A stretch of DNA of 19,725 nucleotides from Bacillota bacterium (GCA_023390635.1 JAEWCM010000100.1:1-19725), one strand, 5' to 3'; positions 1-7,259 are shown, counted from the first letter of the stretch. Notes: a model not told the origin generated them from the letters alone. Translations and numbers: made by a program.

Positions 1-130
1 GGAACTTTGCCGCCGGCTTCCTTCAGATTCCACCTCGCGATGGACACCCTTGCCTTGAGCTAATGGTTGGCGCTACATACCCCCATAGCGGACTCTCACC
101 GCCGAGTTAATCGTCATGCGTGGCGCAGCA
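1..130 (-). mobile_element. Group II intron, 5' portion (partial, runs off left edge)
   Basis: Read on the minus strand, this stretch contains the conserved wording found in the 5' RNA part of many bacterial group II introns upstream of their reverse transcriptase gene: GGTGAGAGTCCGC, then TCTGAAGGAAGCCGGCGGCA and a start of the following CAAAGTTCC. These are domain I structural sequences. The intron body and any reverse transcriptase would lie left of position 1, so completeness cannot be judged. I do not see a clear GUGYG 5' boundary. The junction with flanking DNA is therefore placed only approximately at 120-130, and the copy could be 5'-truncated. Identification rests on remembered family sequence, not on a covariance model. 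Confidence 0.55.
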
Positions 131-134
131 AGCA

Positions 135-164
135 GCCGATAACTTCCTACCGGAAGTTATCGGC
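135..164. terminator. 13-bp perfect hairpin beside the intron end
   Basis: GCCGATAACTTCC (135-147) and GGAAGTTATCGGC (152-164) form a perfect 13-bp stem with a 4-nt loop (TACC). It lies 3' of the small minus-strand gene ending at 197, where a terminator would be expected. On the minus strand it is not followed by a T-run but by intron-like sequence. On the plus strand a T-run occurs only about 10 nt beyond the stem. It may be a terminator whose U-tract was displaced by the intron insertion. Confidence 0.45.
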
Positions 165-196
165 CGTGACGTTATTTTTTTGATCAATTTACTAAA

Positions 197-313
197 CTAG
201 AAAATAACAGCTAAAGCGATAAGAATTAGAATAGCAATAGCGATAATCCCCACTCCGATTCCAGCTCCAACACCATAACCATAGTTACCACCACAGAATG
301 CATTTCCAAACAT
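197..313 (-). CDS. YjcZ-like small sporulation membrane protein (38 aa)
   Basis: The 38-codon frame begins with ATG (311-313) and ends with TAG (197-199). A strong Shine-Dalgarno sequence, AGGAGGTGA, sits just upstream of the ATG, which decides the start. The peptide has a short N-terminus with one cysteine and a Gly/Tyr-rich stretch (CGGNYGYGVGAGIGVG), followed by a single C-terminal hydrophobic helix of about 17 residues rich in Ile, Ala and Leu. That layout is typical of the YjcZ/YtrI-type tiny sporulation proteins of Firmicutes, which are membrane-embedded and expressed in the mother cell or forespore. Their biochemical role is unknown. A second gene of the same design lies immediately upstream (361-471), and the two are probably co-transcribed. 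The family assignment is by composition only. Confidence 0.75.
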   Translation of the reverse strand: MFGNAFCGGNYGYGVGAGIGVGIIAIAILILIALAVIF

Positions 314-360
314 GAAATCACCTCCTCAATCTAGTTATTTTTGAAGTCTATAAAATTCAT

Positions 361-471
361 TTAAAATACAATACCCAATGCGATTAATAATAAGATGATA
401 ATCACTACAATCCCTATGCCGGTACCCAAGCCACCTGCACCATTGCAACCACATTCTCCTGTTAAAGCCAT
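361..471 (-). CDS. YjcZ-like small sporulation membrane protein (36 aa)
   Basis: This 36-codon frame starts at ATG 469-471 behind AAGGAGG with good spacing and stops with TAA at 361-363. The N-terminus carries two cysteines and a Gly-rich segment (GECGCNGAGGLGTGIG). A single hydrophobic helix (IVVIIILLLIALGIV) runs to the C-terminus. It shares the design of the downstream 38-aa gene, but the sequences differ enough that they are paralogues rather than a recent duplication. A candidate late-sporulation promoter lies upstream at 516-544. The gap to the next gene is 47 bases with no terminator seen, so the pair is likely one transcript. The exact function is unknown. Confidence 0.75.
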   Translation of the reverse strand: MALTGECGCNGAGGLGTGIGIVVIIILLLIALGIVF

Positions 472-515
472 GAATAAAACCTCCTTAAATGACTCTCAAT
501 TACCTTGATTTAATA

Positions 516-544
516 CATAATATGGATTAAATCCTTATTATGTT
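516..544 (-). promoter_or_regulatory. Candidate sigma-K/sigma-E-type promoter for the two YjcZ-like genes
   Basis: On the minus strand, AAC (542-544) is followed after 17 bases by CATATTATG (516-524). This fits the sigma-K consensus (AC, 16-17 bases, CATAnnnTA) with one mismatch, and the -10 also fits sigma-E (CATAnnnT). No good sigma-A hexamer pair was seen here. Assignment to a particular sporulation sigma factor is inference. Confidence 0.4.
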
Positions 545-560
545 AATTATGTAAAAATAT

Positions 561-603
561 AGTAAAATGGTCAATCTATCGTTTATTGACTGGCCATTTT
601 ACT
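561..603 (-). terminator. Rho-independent terminator of the polysaccharide deacetylase gene
   Basis: AGTAAAATGG (561-570) pairs with CCATTTTACT (594-603), and inner bases TCAAT/ATTGA extend the stem with a small bulge. On the minus strand the stem is followed by the U-rich sequence ATATTTTTAC (551-560). It starts immediately after the stop codon of the deacetylase gene. Confidence 0.7.
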
Positions 604-604
604 A

Positions 605-1489
605 TCAATATTGGGGATTGGTTACGCGCTTAATAAATTCATCCGTTCCCATCCCGGCATAACAATAGACGCGAGGAACACGCATAAGGCTTTGTCCCAG
701 CCTTGCCCAACCTCTTTCTGTGGTAAAGCCCATTGTATAGCCTAGGTCTTCAGCCTTTTTTACTACTTGGGCATTATATATTCCATAAGGGTAAGCTAAA
801 GATTTAACCGTCTTTTTCAGGTGCTCCTCCAACAAGAGCTTAGATTCTTTTAATTCATAGTCAAGAGCATCAGAACTCAAATCACTTAAAGATGGATGAC
901 TAACAGCATGCCCTTCGATTTGCCATCCCGCCTCTTCCATTGTTTTCATCTGCTCCCAGCTCAAATATCCACTATGATCTGCATAATCGGTAACCATAAA
1001 GACCGTTGCTTTAAATCCATATTTTTTTAGAATAGGAAAGGCATTAGTAAAGTTGTCTACATACCCATCATCAAAAGTAATAACCACCCCTTTTTCCGGA
1101 AACCCTTTTTGGGTAGACAATCCTTCATAAAATTGATCCAAAGTTAAACTATGGTACCCGTTTTGAGCCAGATATTGCATTTGGGCCTCTAACTCTTCCG
1201 GAGGCATACATAATTCATTACCCGCTTCATTGCGGACAGCATGATAGTAAAGGACGGGAATTTCCTGCACCAATTTTAGCGGAGTCACGGAAGGCTCGTC
1301 CTTATTAAGCTGATCATCCTTCTCCGAAGAATTACCCATACCGTCCTGATCACTTTCATTATCCAAAGTGCTTTGGATTTGCTCCGTATTGGCTTGTTTT
1401 TCAGGACTTTGATTTAAATGGTTCATCAGCAAGAAGCTAATGATTAAAGCAATTAATACTGCAATAATTCCAATTACTTTTTTCTTCAT
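605..1489 (-). CDS. Polysaccharide deacetylase, NodB domain, membrane-anchored
   Basis: This is a 294-aa protein with an N-terminal hydrophobic anchor or signal peptide (KKKVIGIIAVLIALIISFLL), an acidic/Gln/Ser-rich linker, and a C-terminal NodB homology domain. Visible catalytic motifs are TFDDGYVDN (metal and base aspartates), GHAVSHPSL (the two zinc-ligand histidines) and AYPYG, followed by GFTTERG. Family members remove N-acetyl groups from peptidoglycan GlcNAc/MurNAc or related polysaccharides outside the membrane, often in cell-wall or spore-cortex remodelling. The substrate here cannot be read from sequence. I chose ATG 1487-1489 because GAGGAGG lies at proper spacing. The frame stays open to an upstream ATG at 1601-1603 with a weaker AGAGGAAG, which would add 38 residues before the signal anchor and is less likely. 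It is divergent from the ABC exporter genes. Confidence 0.9.
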   Translation of the reverse strand: MKKKVIGIIAVLIALIISFLLMNHLNQSPEKQANTEQIQSTLDNESDQDGMGNSSEKDDQLNKDEPSVTPLKLVQEIPVLYYHAVRNEAGNELCMPPEELEAQMQYLAQNGYHSLTLDQFYEGLSTQKGFPEKGVVITFDDGYVDNFTNAFPILKKYGFKATVFMVTDYADHSGYLSWEQMKTMEEAGWQIEGHAVSHPSLSDLSSDALDYELKESKLLLEEHLKKTVKSLAYPYGIYNAQVVKKAEDLGYTMGFTTERGWARLGQSLMRVPRVYCYAGMGTDEFIKRVTNPQY

Positions 1490-1764
1490 TAATGCCTCCT
1501 CACTTTTTTGCTTAAATATTTTGAAAATAGCCGATGTAAGTATACTTCTTCCCCATAACATCAAATTCCTTTCAATAACCCTATTTTCTTCTCTCTTTTT
1601 CATTCTATCTTCCTCTGTCCCATTTTAACCTTTTAAAAACTTGATACGATCTTGATAACTTAATCATAAAAGGGACAAATCTTATTCTTATACTAAAAAA
1701 TGGTTTAGATTATATTTCTTTTAAATGTCCCAGCTCTAAATTCAAAACAGAAAGGATGATATGA

Positions 1765-3345
1765 GTGAATTTTCTCAAACGGGCCCTTCTGGCCGTAAGC
1801 AGACGCCGGGGCAAAAGTGCTATCCTGTTTATTGTTTTTCTCCTAATTGCCAATATGGTCTTGACCGGACTGGCAATTCAGCATGCTACCGACTATGCCA
1901 GCGTTTTGGCCAGACAAAAACTGGGGGGCACCTTAACTTTGCAGTATAACATGCAGGCTGCTATGCAATCAGCCAGAAATTCAGGACAGCAACGTCCCCA
2001 GATTCAATCTGAACCAATTACAGAAGATATGGTCAAAACTATTTTACAGCAAAAAAATATTGTAGATTATAACTATTTAGTCAGTACTAACGGGTTAGCA
2101 GAAAACTTCGATCCTGTCGTTACGGAAAGTGACTCTACTACAACGAGCAATCAAAGCACTTCGGGAAGCAATAACTCAAATTCCGGTCAAAACTCCAATG
2201 TACCGAACGGCGGAGGAAATCTTATGAACGGGCAATCAGGCTTCACCATGCCGGACGTGAGCATTGAAGGGGTCTCTTACACGTCTCTGCTGGATACCTT
2301 CAAACAGGGAACCTCTACAATCACTGAAGGAAAAGAACTGTCCGCTGATGATGAGGGAACGAATTCGGCTTTAATTGAAAAAAATCTTGCTGATCAAAAT
2401 AGTTTAAAAGTGGGAGACACCATCACGGTTAAAGGCACCCGCTCAGATGACACTGTCAATTTTAAAATTGTCGGGATCTATGAAACTACAGACACAGCGA
2501 GTCAGGGCTCAGGAATGCGCAACCTCTCTTTTTCCTCACCTTATAACAAAATTTATGTTGACTATAAGTCGGCCCTTCCCCTTAAGGCCAATTCCTCCAC
2601 TTCCACCTCCGAAACCTCGTCCTCTTCAGAGAGTACTGTAACAGGAGCCGATTCTGTGGCTTTTTACCTGGACGACCCACAGAATATAGAGAAGGCGGAA
2701 ACAGAGATAAAAGCGATGAATATTGACTGGAGTAAATTCAGCCTTGACGCCAATGATGCGGCATACAAAGAGATGGTGGGCCCGATTGAGAATGTTGCTT
2801 CCTTTTCTATGACTGTAGTATATATTGTCGCCATCGCAGGAGCTGTCATCCTCGCTTTGATCCTCACTCTTTCTATTCGGGAGAGAAACTATGAAACAGG
2901 CGTCCTCCTCTCTATGGGAGAAGGGAAAAGAAAAGTAGTGGGACAATATCTGGCAGAAGTATTGCTCATTGCCGTCGTTGCCTTTGGATTATCAACTATA
3001 AGTGGTCATTTTATTGCCCAGAAGGTAGGAGATACCTTGCTCAGCCGTGAAATCACCGTCGTTCAGAATCAGCAGTCCTCTTCTTCCGGCCAAGGATATA
3101 GCATGGGCGGGCAAGGGGCTTCCGGAAGCAATCAGCAACGATTTGGCAGCAATGGCCAATTTAATCGCCAATATACCGGCAGCCAGAAATATCAGCCGGT
3201 TGATACCCTTACTATCCAAATCACACCTCAGGAAATCGGAAAAATGGCCGGAATTGGATTACTCGTAGTAATTGCCGGTACTATCGTCCCCGCCTCAACC
3301 GTTATGCGCTTTAAACCTAAAAAAATCTTAACGAAGACGATGTAA
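1765..3345 (+). CDS. ABC transporter permease, FtsX/MacB type
   Basis: This 526-aa membrane protein has the MacB/FtsX layout: one N-terminal membrane helix (residues ~18-40), a large extracytoplasmic region, then three C-terminal helices (near 345-370, 395-418 and 492-515). The ending MRFKPKKIL is typical of permeases whose last loop docks to the ATPase. It starts at GTG 1765 behind AAAGGA; a nearby ATG (1761) is in another frame. The protein carries three low-complexity Ser/Thr/Asn/Gly/Gln-rich stretches: about residues 120-155, 275-290, and a third of ~45 residues between the second- and third-last helices. All are predicted outside the membrane. The downstream ATPase gene follows after 13 bases. 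Such pairs export peptides, lipids or antibiotics or act in signalling; the substrate is unknown. No membrane-fusion partner is present. Confidence 0.88.
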   Translation: MNFLKRALLAVSRRRGKSAILFIVFLLIANMVLTGLAIQHATDYASVLARQKLGGTLTLQYNMQAAMQSARNSGQQRPQIQSEPITEDMVKTILQQKNIVDYNYLVSTNGLAENFDPVVTESDSTTTSNQSTSGSNNSNSGQNSNVPNGGGNLMNGQSGFTMPDVSIEGVSYTSLLDTFKQGTSTITEGKELSADDEGTNSALIEKNLADQNSLKVGDTITVKGTRSDDTVNFKIVGIYETTDTASQGSGMRNLSFSSPYNKIYVDYKSALPLKANSSTSTSETSSSSESTVTGADSVAFYLDDPQNIEKAETEIKAMNIDWSKFSLDANDAAYKEMVGPIENVASFSMTVVYIVAIAGAVILALILTLSIRERNYETGVLLSMGEGKRKVVGQYLAEVLLIAVVAFGLSTISGHFIAQKVGDTLLSREITVVQNQQSSSSGQGYSMGGQGASGSNQQRFGSNGQFNRQYTGSQKYQPVDTLTIQITPQEIGKMAGIGLLVVIAGTIVPASTVMRFKPKKILTKTM

Positions 3346-3358
3346 GGAGGGGAAAAAA

Positions 3359-4066
3359 ATGTGTAGAAAGATGACTCAGCCAATTTTAGAGTTTGAAAAA
3401 GTAAATTTCAGCTACACCAATGGCGGTAAAAGGATCGACATCTTAAAGGAAAGCAATATTTCTTTTTATCAGGGAGTATTCTATGCTATTCTCGGTCCTT
3501 CCGGATCAGGAAAAACTACCACCCTTTCTTTGGCAGGAGCACTGGATGTTCCCCAGTCAGGCAGAATCCTCTACGCAGGCCAGGATATAAAGAAAATCGG
3601 TTTTACTAAGCATCGCAAAAAAAATATAGCTCTGATATTTCAGAGCTATAACCTGATCAACTATATGACAGCTTATGAGAACGTTATGATGGCCATGGAG
3701 ATTTCCGGTTCATACAAGGGGGAGAGAAAAGAAAAAGCCATGCAGCTGCTGAGTGACCTGGGTCTGACAGCGGACGAGGGAAAGAGAAATATCATGAAGT
3801 TATCGGGCGGACAGCAACAGAGAGTGGCCATTGCCCGTGCTTTGGCCAGCGATGCTCAGGTTATTTTGGCCGATGAGCCTACCGGAAATCTTGACGTTGG
3901 TACGGCTGGGGAGATTATCGAGATATTTAAAAATCTTGCCCATCAGTATAATAAATGCGTCATTGTCGTTACTCATTCTCAACAGTTAGCTCAAGAAGCC
4001 GATGCAACTTATCATTTTGAACGGGGCAGTTTGGAAGGTGCGATAAAGGATAAACTTCAGACCTGA
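3359..4066 (+). CDS. ABC transporter ATP-binding protein (MacB/LolD-like)
   Basis: This 235-aa ATPase is the energy-coupling partner of the upstream permease. Visible motifs in order are Walker A GPSGSGKTT (residues 46-54), Q-loop FQSYN (~94-98), ABC signature LSGGQQQRVAIARA (148-161), Walker B VILADEP with the D-loop GNLD (168-179), and H-loop VVTHS (His ~206). These are all intact, so it should be catalytically competent. The start ATG is preceded by AAGGAGGGG with 7-base spacing and lies 13 bases after the permease stop, so translation is probably coupled. A second ATG four codons on is possible. The sequence resembles the MacB/LolD/YknY group that works with FtsX-type permeases. A strong bidirectional terminator follows. 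Confidence 0.93.
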   Translation: MCRKMTQPILEFEKVNFSYTNGGKRIDILKESNISFYQGVFYAILGPSGSGKTTTLSLAGALDVPQSGRILYAGQDIKKIGFTKHRKKNIALIFQSYNLINYMTAYENVMMAMEISGSYKGERKEKAMQLLSDLGLTADEGKRNIMKLSGGQQQRVAIARALASDAQVILADEPTGNLDVGTAGEIIEIFKNLAHQYNKCVIVVTHSQQLAQEADATYHFERGSLEGAIKDKLQT

Positions 4067-4076
4067 TAAATGAAAT

Positions 4077-4120
4077 AAAGGGGCTGCCGCATCACTAATA
4101 ATGACAGCGGCAGCCCCTTT
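4077..4120. terminator. Bidirectional terminator between the ABC operon and ilvN
   Basis: AAAGGGGCTGCCGC (4077-4090) and GCGGCAGCCCCTTT (4107-4120) form a perfect 14-bp stem with a 16-base loop. It lies between convergent genes, with U-rich sequence on both sides (ACGTTTTCATCTTTTC on plus; TTTATTTCATTTAT on minus), so it can end both transcripts. Confidence 0.85.
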
Positions 4121-4136
4121 ACGTTTTCATCTTTTC

Positions 4137-4631
4137 TCATGCTTCCTTAGCCGGAAGGGGTGAACGAGACAGGGCAATCCGCCCTGTACGCACAATCTCA
4201 ATAATACCGTGATCTTTGAGCACTTCACAAAGAGCGTCAATTTTGCTGTCTTCTCCCGTTAACTCAATAACCATAGTTTCTCTGTTCACATCGACAATTT
4301 TGGCGCGAAAGATATCTACAATATCCACCAAGTCAGAACGTGTCTCAGGACTGGCTTTCACCTTAATTAAGGCCAATTCACGCTGAATCGACTCCGTACT
4401 GGTCAAATTACATATCTTAATCACGTCAATCAGTTTGGAAAGCTGATTGACCAACTGTTCCAGGGCTAATTCATCCCCATCCATGACCAATGTAATTCTG
4501 GTCATATCCGCCTCTTCCGTGTAGCCCGCGGCAATACTTTCAATATTGAAGGCCCGGCGGCTGATCAGCCCGGAAATATGTGTCAAAACACCTGGCCGGT
4601 TTTCCACCAGCACTGCAAGCGTGTGTTTCAT
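4137..4631 (-). CDS. ilvN: Acetolactate synthase small (regulatory) subunit
   Basis: This 164-aa protein has the usual length for AHAS small subunits. The N-terminal ACT domain is recognisable (HTLAVLVENRPGVLTHISGL, then FNIESIAAG), as is the C-terminal regulatory domain (RSDLVDIVDIFRAKIVDV and TGEDSKIDAL). It binds the catalytic IlvB subunit, raises its activity and confers feedback inhibition by valine in characterised members. The ATG lies 3 bases after the ilvB stop, and its Shine-Dalgarno GGAGGATAAGG overlaps the ilvB terminal codons, so expression is translationally coupled. The gene ends next to a terminator, so the operon here is only ilvB-ilvN. Other branched-chain genes (ilvC, leu genes) are not in this stretch. 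The symbol ilvH is also used for this gene. Confidence 0.96.
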   Translation of the reverse strand: MKHTLAVLVENRPGVLTHISGLISRRAFNIESIAAGYTEEADMTRITLVMDGDELALEQLVNQLSKLIDVIKICNLTSTESIQRELALIKVKASPETRSDLVDIVDIFRAKIVDVNRETMVIELTGEDSKIDALCEVLKDHGIIEIVRTGRIALSRSPLPAKEA

Positions 4632-4634
4632 ACC

Positions 4635-6329
4635 TTATCCTCCCATAATCATTTGATCTAACCGTGCTCCCACCGGCACCATTGGCAATACATCCTCCGT
4701 TTCCGGAGTACGTACATCCACTAATACCGGTCCAGGCACAGCCAAGGCCTGAATCAGCACTTCTTCCAGCTCAGCGGGGCAGGTTGCTCTCAGCCCTGTG
4801 ACACCCATGGATTCAGCCAGCTTAACGAAATCAGTATTGCCCTTCAAATTTGTATGGGAATAACGTTCCCCATAAAACATCCGCTGCCATTGGGCCACCA
4901 TTCCTAAAACCTGATTATTGAGAACAATCACCTTTACAGGCAGATTCAAATTAGAAATGGTCGCCAGCTCCTGACAGTTCATCATGATGCCACCGTCACC
5001 GACAAAGGCTATCACCTGCCGGTCCGTATTCCCGATCTGAGCCCCCATAGCTGCAGGCAGCCCATAACCCATCGTACCTAATCCTCCGGAGGTAATTAAA
5101 GTATTAGGATTTTTAAACTGATAGTACTGAGCAACAAACATTTGGTTTTGTCCCACATCCGTGACAATCACCGCATCCTCTCTTGTCAGACGGCTGATTT
5201 GCTCAATCACAGCCTGAGGCATAATCATCTCAGAGGTATTGTCATATTTTAAGGGTTTTTCTATTTTCCATTTTACGAACTGCTCATTCCATTCTCTTAA
5301 AATCTTTTTGCCTTCTTGCAGACTATTGCCGTCAGACAATTTCTCAACTAAAGCAGGTATGGACCACTTAAGATCACCAATGACCCGTAAATCAGCCAGA
5401 ACGTTTTTATTCACTTCCGCCGGATCAATATCAAAATGCACGACCTTGGCCTTCGCTGCAAATTCATTCAGCAGTCCGGTAACCCGGTCATCAAAACGCA
5501 CTCCCAACCCAATTAAAAGATCGCACTCGGTAGTTGCCATATTAGCAGCATAGGTTCCATGCATGCCCACCATGCCTAAATAACCTGGAGCATCACTCCG
5601 GACCGAGCCCAAGCCCATCAGGCTGGAGATGACAGGAAACTGGGTGAGTTCGGCCAGTTTTCGCACTTCATCTGCACAATGAGCAAGGTTCACCCCGCCT
5701 CCGATAAAGAGCAGGGGTCTCTTAGCCTCTCTGATTAATGCTGCCGCTTTCTCAATTTCAGACTCTTCCCCGTTAAATAAAGGATTATATCCTCTTAAGC
5801 TAACCTTTTCCGGATAGACATAATCCAATTTGGCAGCAAAGACATCTTTCGCTATATCAATGACCACTGGACCGGGTCGACCGGTCCGGGCTATATAAAA
5901 TGCTTCCTTGAGCACCCGGGGAAGTTCTTCCACACATTTTACCAAATAATTGTGTTTCGTAATAGGAGTTGTAATTCCACAAATATCCGCTTCCTGAAAT
6001 GAATCTCTGCCAATCAGAGATACTCCCACTTGGCCGGTGATCGCTACCATAGGAATAGAATCCATATAAGCAGTAGCAATCCCTGTCACCAAATTTGTCG
6101 CTCCCGGACCTGAAGTGGCAATACAGACTCCCACCTTTCCGGTAGCACGGGCATAGCCGTCAGCAGCATGAGCCGCTCCCTGTTCATGCCGGGTCAGCAC
6201 ATGAGGAAAATTTGCTTCGTAAAGTGCATCATAGAGTGTCAGCACTGCACCTCCCGGATAGCCGAAAACCACTTGCACATCTTCGTGCCTTAGGCTCGCA
6301 ATAATCGCCTGAGCCCCTGTCAATATCAC
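4635..6329 (-). CDS. ilvB: Acetolactate synthase large (catalytic) subunit
   Basis: This 564-aa ThDP enzyme condenses two pyruvates to acetolactate, or pyruvate and 2-ketobutyrate to acetohydroxybutyrate, the first common step of valine, leucine and isoleucine synthesis. Visible features are FGYPGGAVL near residue 22, the catalytic glutamate in TRHEQGAAHAADGYA (Glu ~49), a central FAD-binding domain, and the ThDP/Mg motif GDGGIMMN ... LNNQ at about residues 441-470. Length matches the family. The start is GTG at 6327-6329 behind GAGGGGG; no in-frame ATG fits better. A promoter with TATAAT (6383-6388) would give a short untranslated leader of roughly 45 bases, so there is no room for a T-box. 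It is the first gene of ilvB-ilvN. Confidence 0.96.
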   Translation of the reverse strand: MILTGAQAIIASLRHEDVQVVFGYPGGAVLTLYDALYEANFPHVLTRHEQGAAHAADGYARATGKVGVCIATSGPGATNLVTGIATAYMDSIPMVAITGQVGVSLIGRDSFQEADICGITTPITKHNYLVKCVEELPRVLKEAFYIARTGRPGPVVIDIAKDVFAAKLDYVYPEKVSLRGYNPLFNGEESEIEKAAALIREAKRPLLFIGGGVNLAHCADEVRKLAELTQFPVISSLMGLGSVRSDAPGYLGMVGMHGTYAANMATTECDLLIGLGVRFDDRVTGLLNEFAAKAKVVHFDIDPAEVNKNVLADLRVIGDLKWSIPALVEKLSDGNSLQEGKKILREWNEQFVKWKIEKPLKYDNTSEMIMPQAVIEQISRLTREDAVIVTDVGQNQMFVAQYYQFKNPNTLITSGGLGTMGYGLPAAMGAQIGNTDRQVIAFVGDGGIMMNCQELATISNLNLPVKVIVLNNQVLGMVAQWQRMFYGERYSHTNLKGNTDFVKLAESMGVTGLRATCPAELEEVLIQALAVPGPVLVDVRTPETEDVLPMVPVGARLDQMIMGG

Positions 6330-6382
6330 ACCACAATCCCCCTCGTAAAACTTATGCCTAACACAAATTCGATTTTTCTCTT

Positions 6383-6408
6383 ATTATAGTACAGATTTTC
6401 AAAAATTT
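6383..6408 (-). promoter_or_regulatory. ilvB promoter with overlapping candidate CodY box
   Basis: On the minus strand a consensus -10 TATAAT lies at 6383-6388. The -35 region is weak. Between them, AAATTTTTGAAAATC (6394-6408) matches the 15-base CodY consensus AATTTTCWGAAAATT at 12 positions. CodY is the GTP/branched-chain amino acid-responsive repressor of ilv operons in many Firmicutes. A site upstream of and next to the -10 would block RNA polymerase. This is motif matching only. Confidence 0.5.
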
Positions 6409-6556
6409 ACACTCTTTATTTAGATTATGTATACATTAAACTTCCGTGTCGCTATATCAGGGCCTTAAGGGCGATTCAAGATCTCTGAATAATTCGATCT
6501 GAATTTGTAGAAACTTATAGGGAATAAATCTAAATATATGACAAGGGGATAGTAAA

Positions 6557-6979
6557 ATGAAAGTCCGGGAAATTATGACCGAAAACGTAGAGTGTGCTTC
6601 GCCAGACACAAGCCTAGAGATTATCGCTAAAATAATGGACGACAATGATGTTGGTTGTATTCCTATATGTCAGGAAAAAACTGTACTAGGGATGATAACT
6701 GACCGGGATATCGTAATCAAGGCAGTTGCTAGAGGGAAAAACCCTACAACTGTTAAGGCTAACGATATCATGAGTATAGACGTAATAAGTGTCTCTCCGG
6801 ACACAGATGCCCATGAGGCCGCTGAGAAAATGTCCGAATACCAAATTAAACGTCTACCCATTATTGAAAATGGCAAATTGGTAGGAATTCTCGCTTTAGG
6901 TGACTTAGCCATTGAAAAAATCCATGTTAATGAAGCCGGAAATGCCCTGAACGCTATTTCTCAAGGGATACAGCATTAA
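6557..6979 (+). CDS. Tandem CBS-domain protein (140 aa)
   Basis: The whole protein is a pair of CBS motifs. The first covers residues ~1-65 (VREIMTENVECASPDTSL ... VGCIPI ... GMITDRDIV) and the second ~68-128 (ANDIMSIDVISVSPDTD ... IKRLPIIENGKLVGILALGDL). Such Bateman modules bind adenosine nucleotides (AMP, ATP, SAM or similar) and usually act as sensors. Stand-alone members are common in sporulating clostridia and bacilli, including CBS proteins like B. subtilis YhcV/YlbB, and their partners are mostly unknown. The start ATG has AAGGGGAT upstream. It is monocistronic, divergent from ilvB and followed by its own hairpin terminator at 7106-7153. No effector domain is fused. Confidence 0.9.
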   Translation: MKVREIMTENVECASPDTSLEIIAKIMDDNDVGCIPICQEKTVLGMITDRDIVIKAVARGKNPTTVKANDIMSIDVISVSPDTDAHEAAEKMSEYQIKRLPIIENGKLVGILALGDLAIEKIHVNEAGNALNAISQGIQH

Positions 6980-7105
6980 TCCAGGTTAATTTTGAATTGC
7001 AACCGTTTGCTGTCTTTTTGATAAAGCAGAATAAGCAGACATCAACTTTTCCGCTGTACTACAAGAGGCCTTCAAAGAGCAGTTAAACATGCAGTAATAA
7101 GTAAA

Positions 7106-7153
7106 AATAAAAATAGCTCTGGAAGAAAAATGATCTTCAGGGCTATTTTTATT
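7106..7153 (+). terminator. Terminator after the CBS-domain gene
   Basis: AATAAAAATAGC (7106-7117) pairs with GCTATTTTTATT (7142-7153), and GAAGA/TCTTC extends the inner stem. The right arm itself supplies the U-rich tail. The 126 bases between the CBS stop codon and this hairpin hold no convincing gene. Confidence 0.6.
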
Positions 7154-7185
7154 CCCTTATTCTTTCCTTGAACACATAGTGGACA

Positions 7186-7204
7186 TCCTGAATATATTGT
7201 ACTA
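7186..7204 (+). promoter_or_regulatory. Candidate sigma-K-type -10 region, copy 1
   Basis: The shared 43-base block begins at 7166. It contains CAC followed by 17 bases and then TATATTGTA, one mismatch from the sigma-K pattern (AC, 16-17 bases, CATAnnnTA). The same spacing and bases occur in copy 2. The block being the best conserved part of the repeat supports a regulatory role. The sigma factor assignment is tentative. Confidence 0.35.
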
Positions 7205-7259
7205 GCCCATATCAAATAACCCTTCCACAGCATTATAAAAAAGAATGGAGTGAAGTGCA

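Noticed and set aside
1490..1603. 38-residue N-terminal extension of the polysaccharide deacetylase
   Set aside because: It would precede the signal anchor with a charged segment, and the inner ATG has the better GAGGAGG site. It remains a minor alternative.
2626..2946. 106-codon minus-strand frame within the ABC permease
   Set aside because: Shadow frame antisense to a well-supported coding region; no start signal.
6330..6556. T-box or attenuator leader for ilvB
   Set aside because: The likely promoter leaves only about 45 bases of leader and no T-box AGGGTGG motif or terminator stem is visible.
6986..7090. 34-codon minus-strand frame (MFNCSLKAS...) downstream of the CBS gene
   Set aside because: No ribosome-binding site and no recognisable family; it lies antisense to the 3' end of the CBS transcript.
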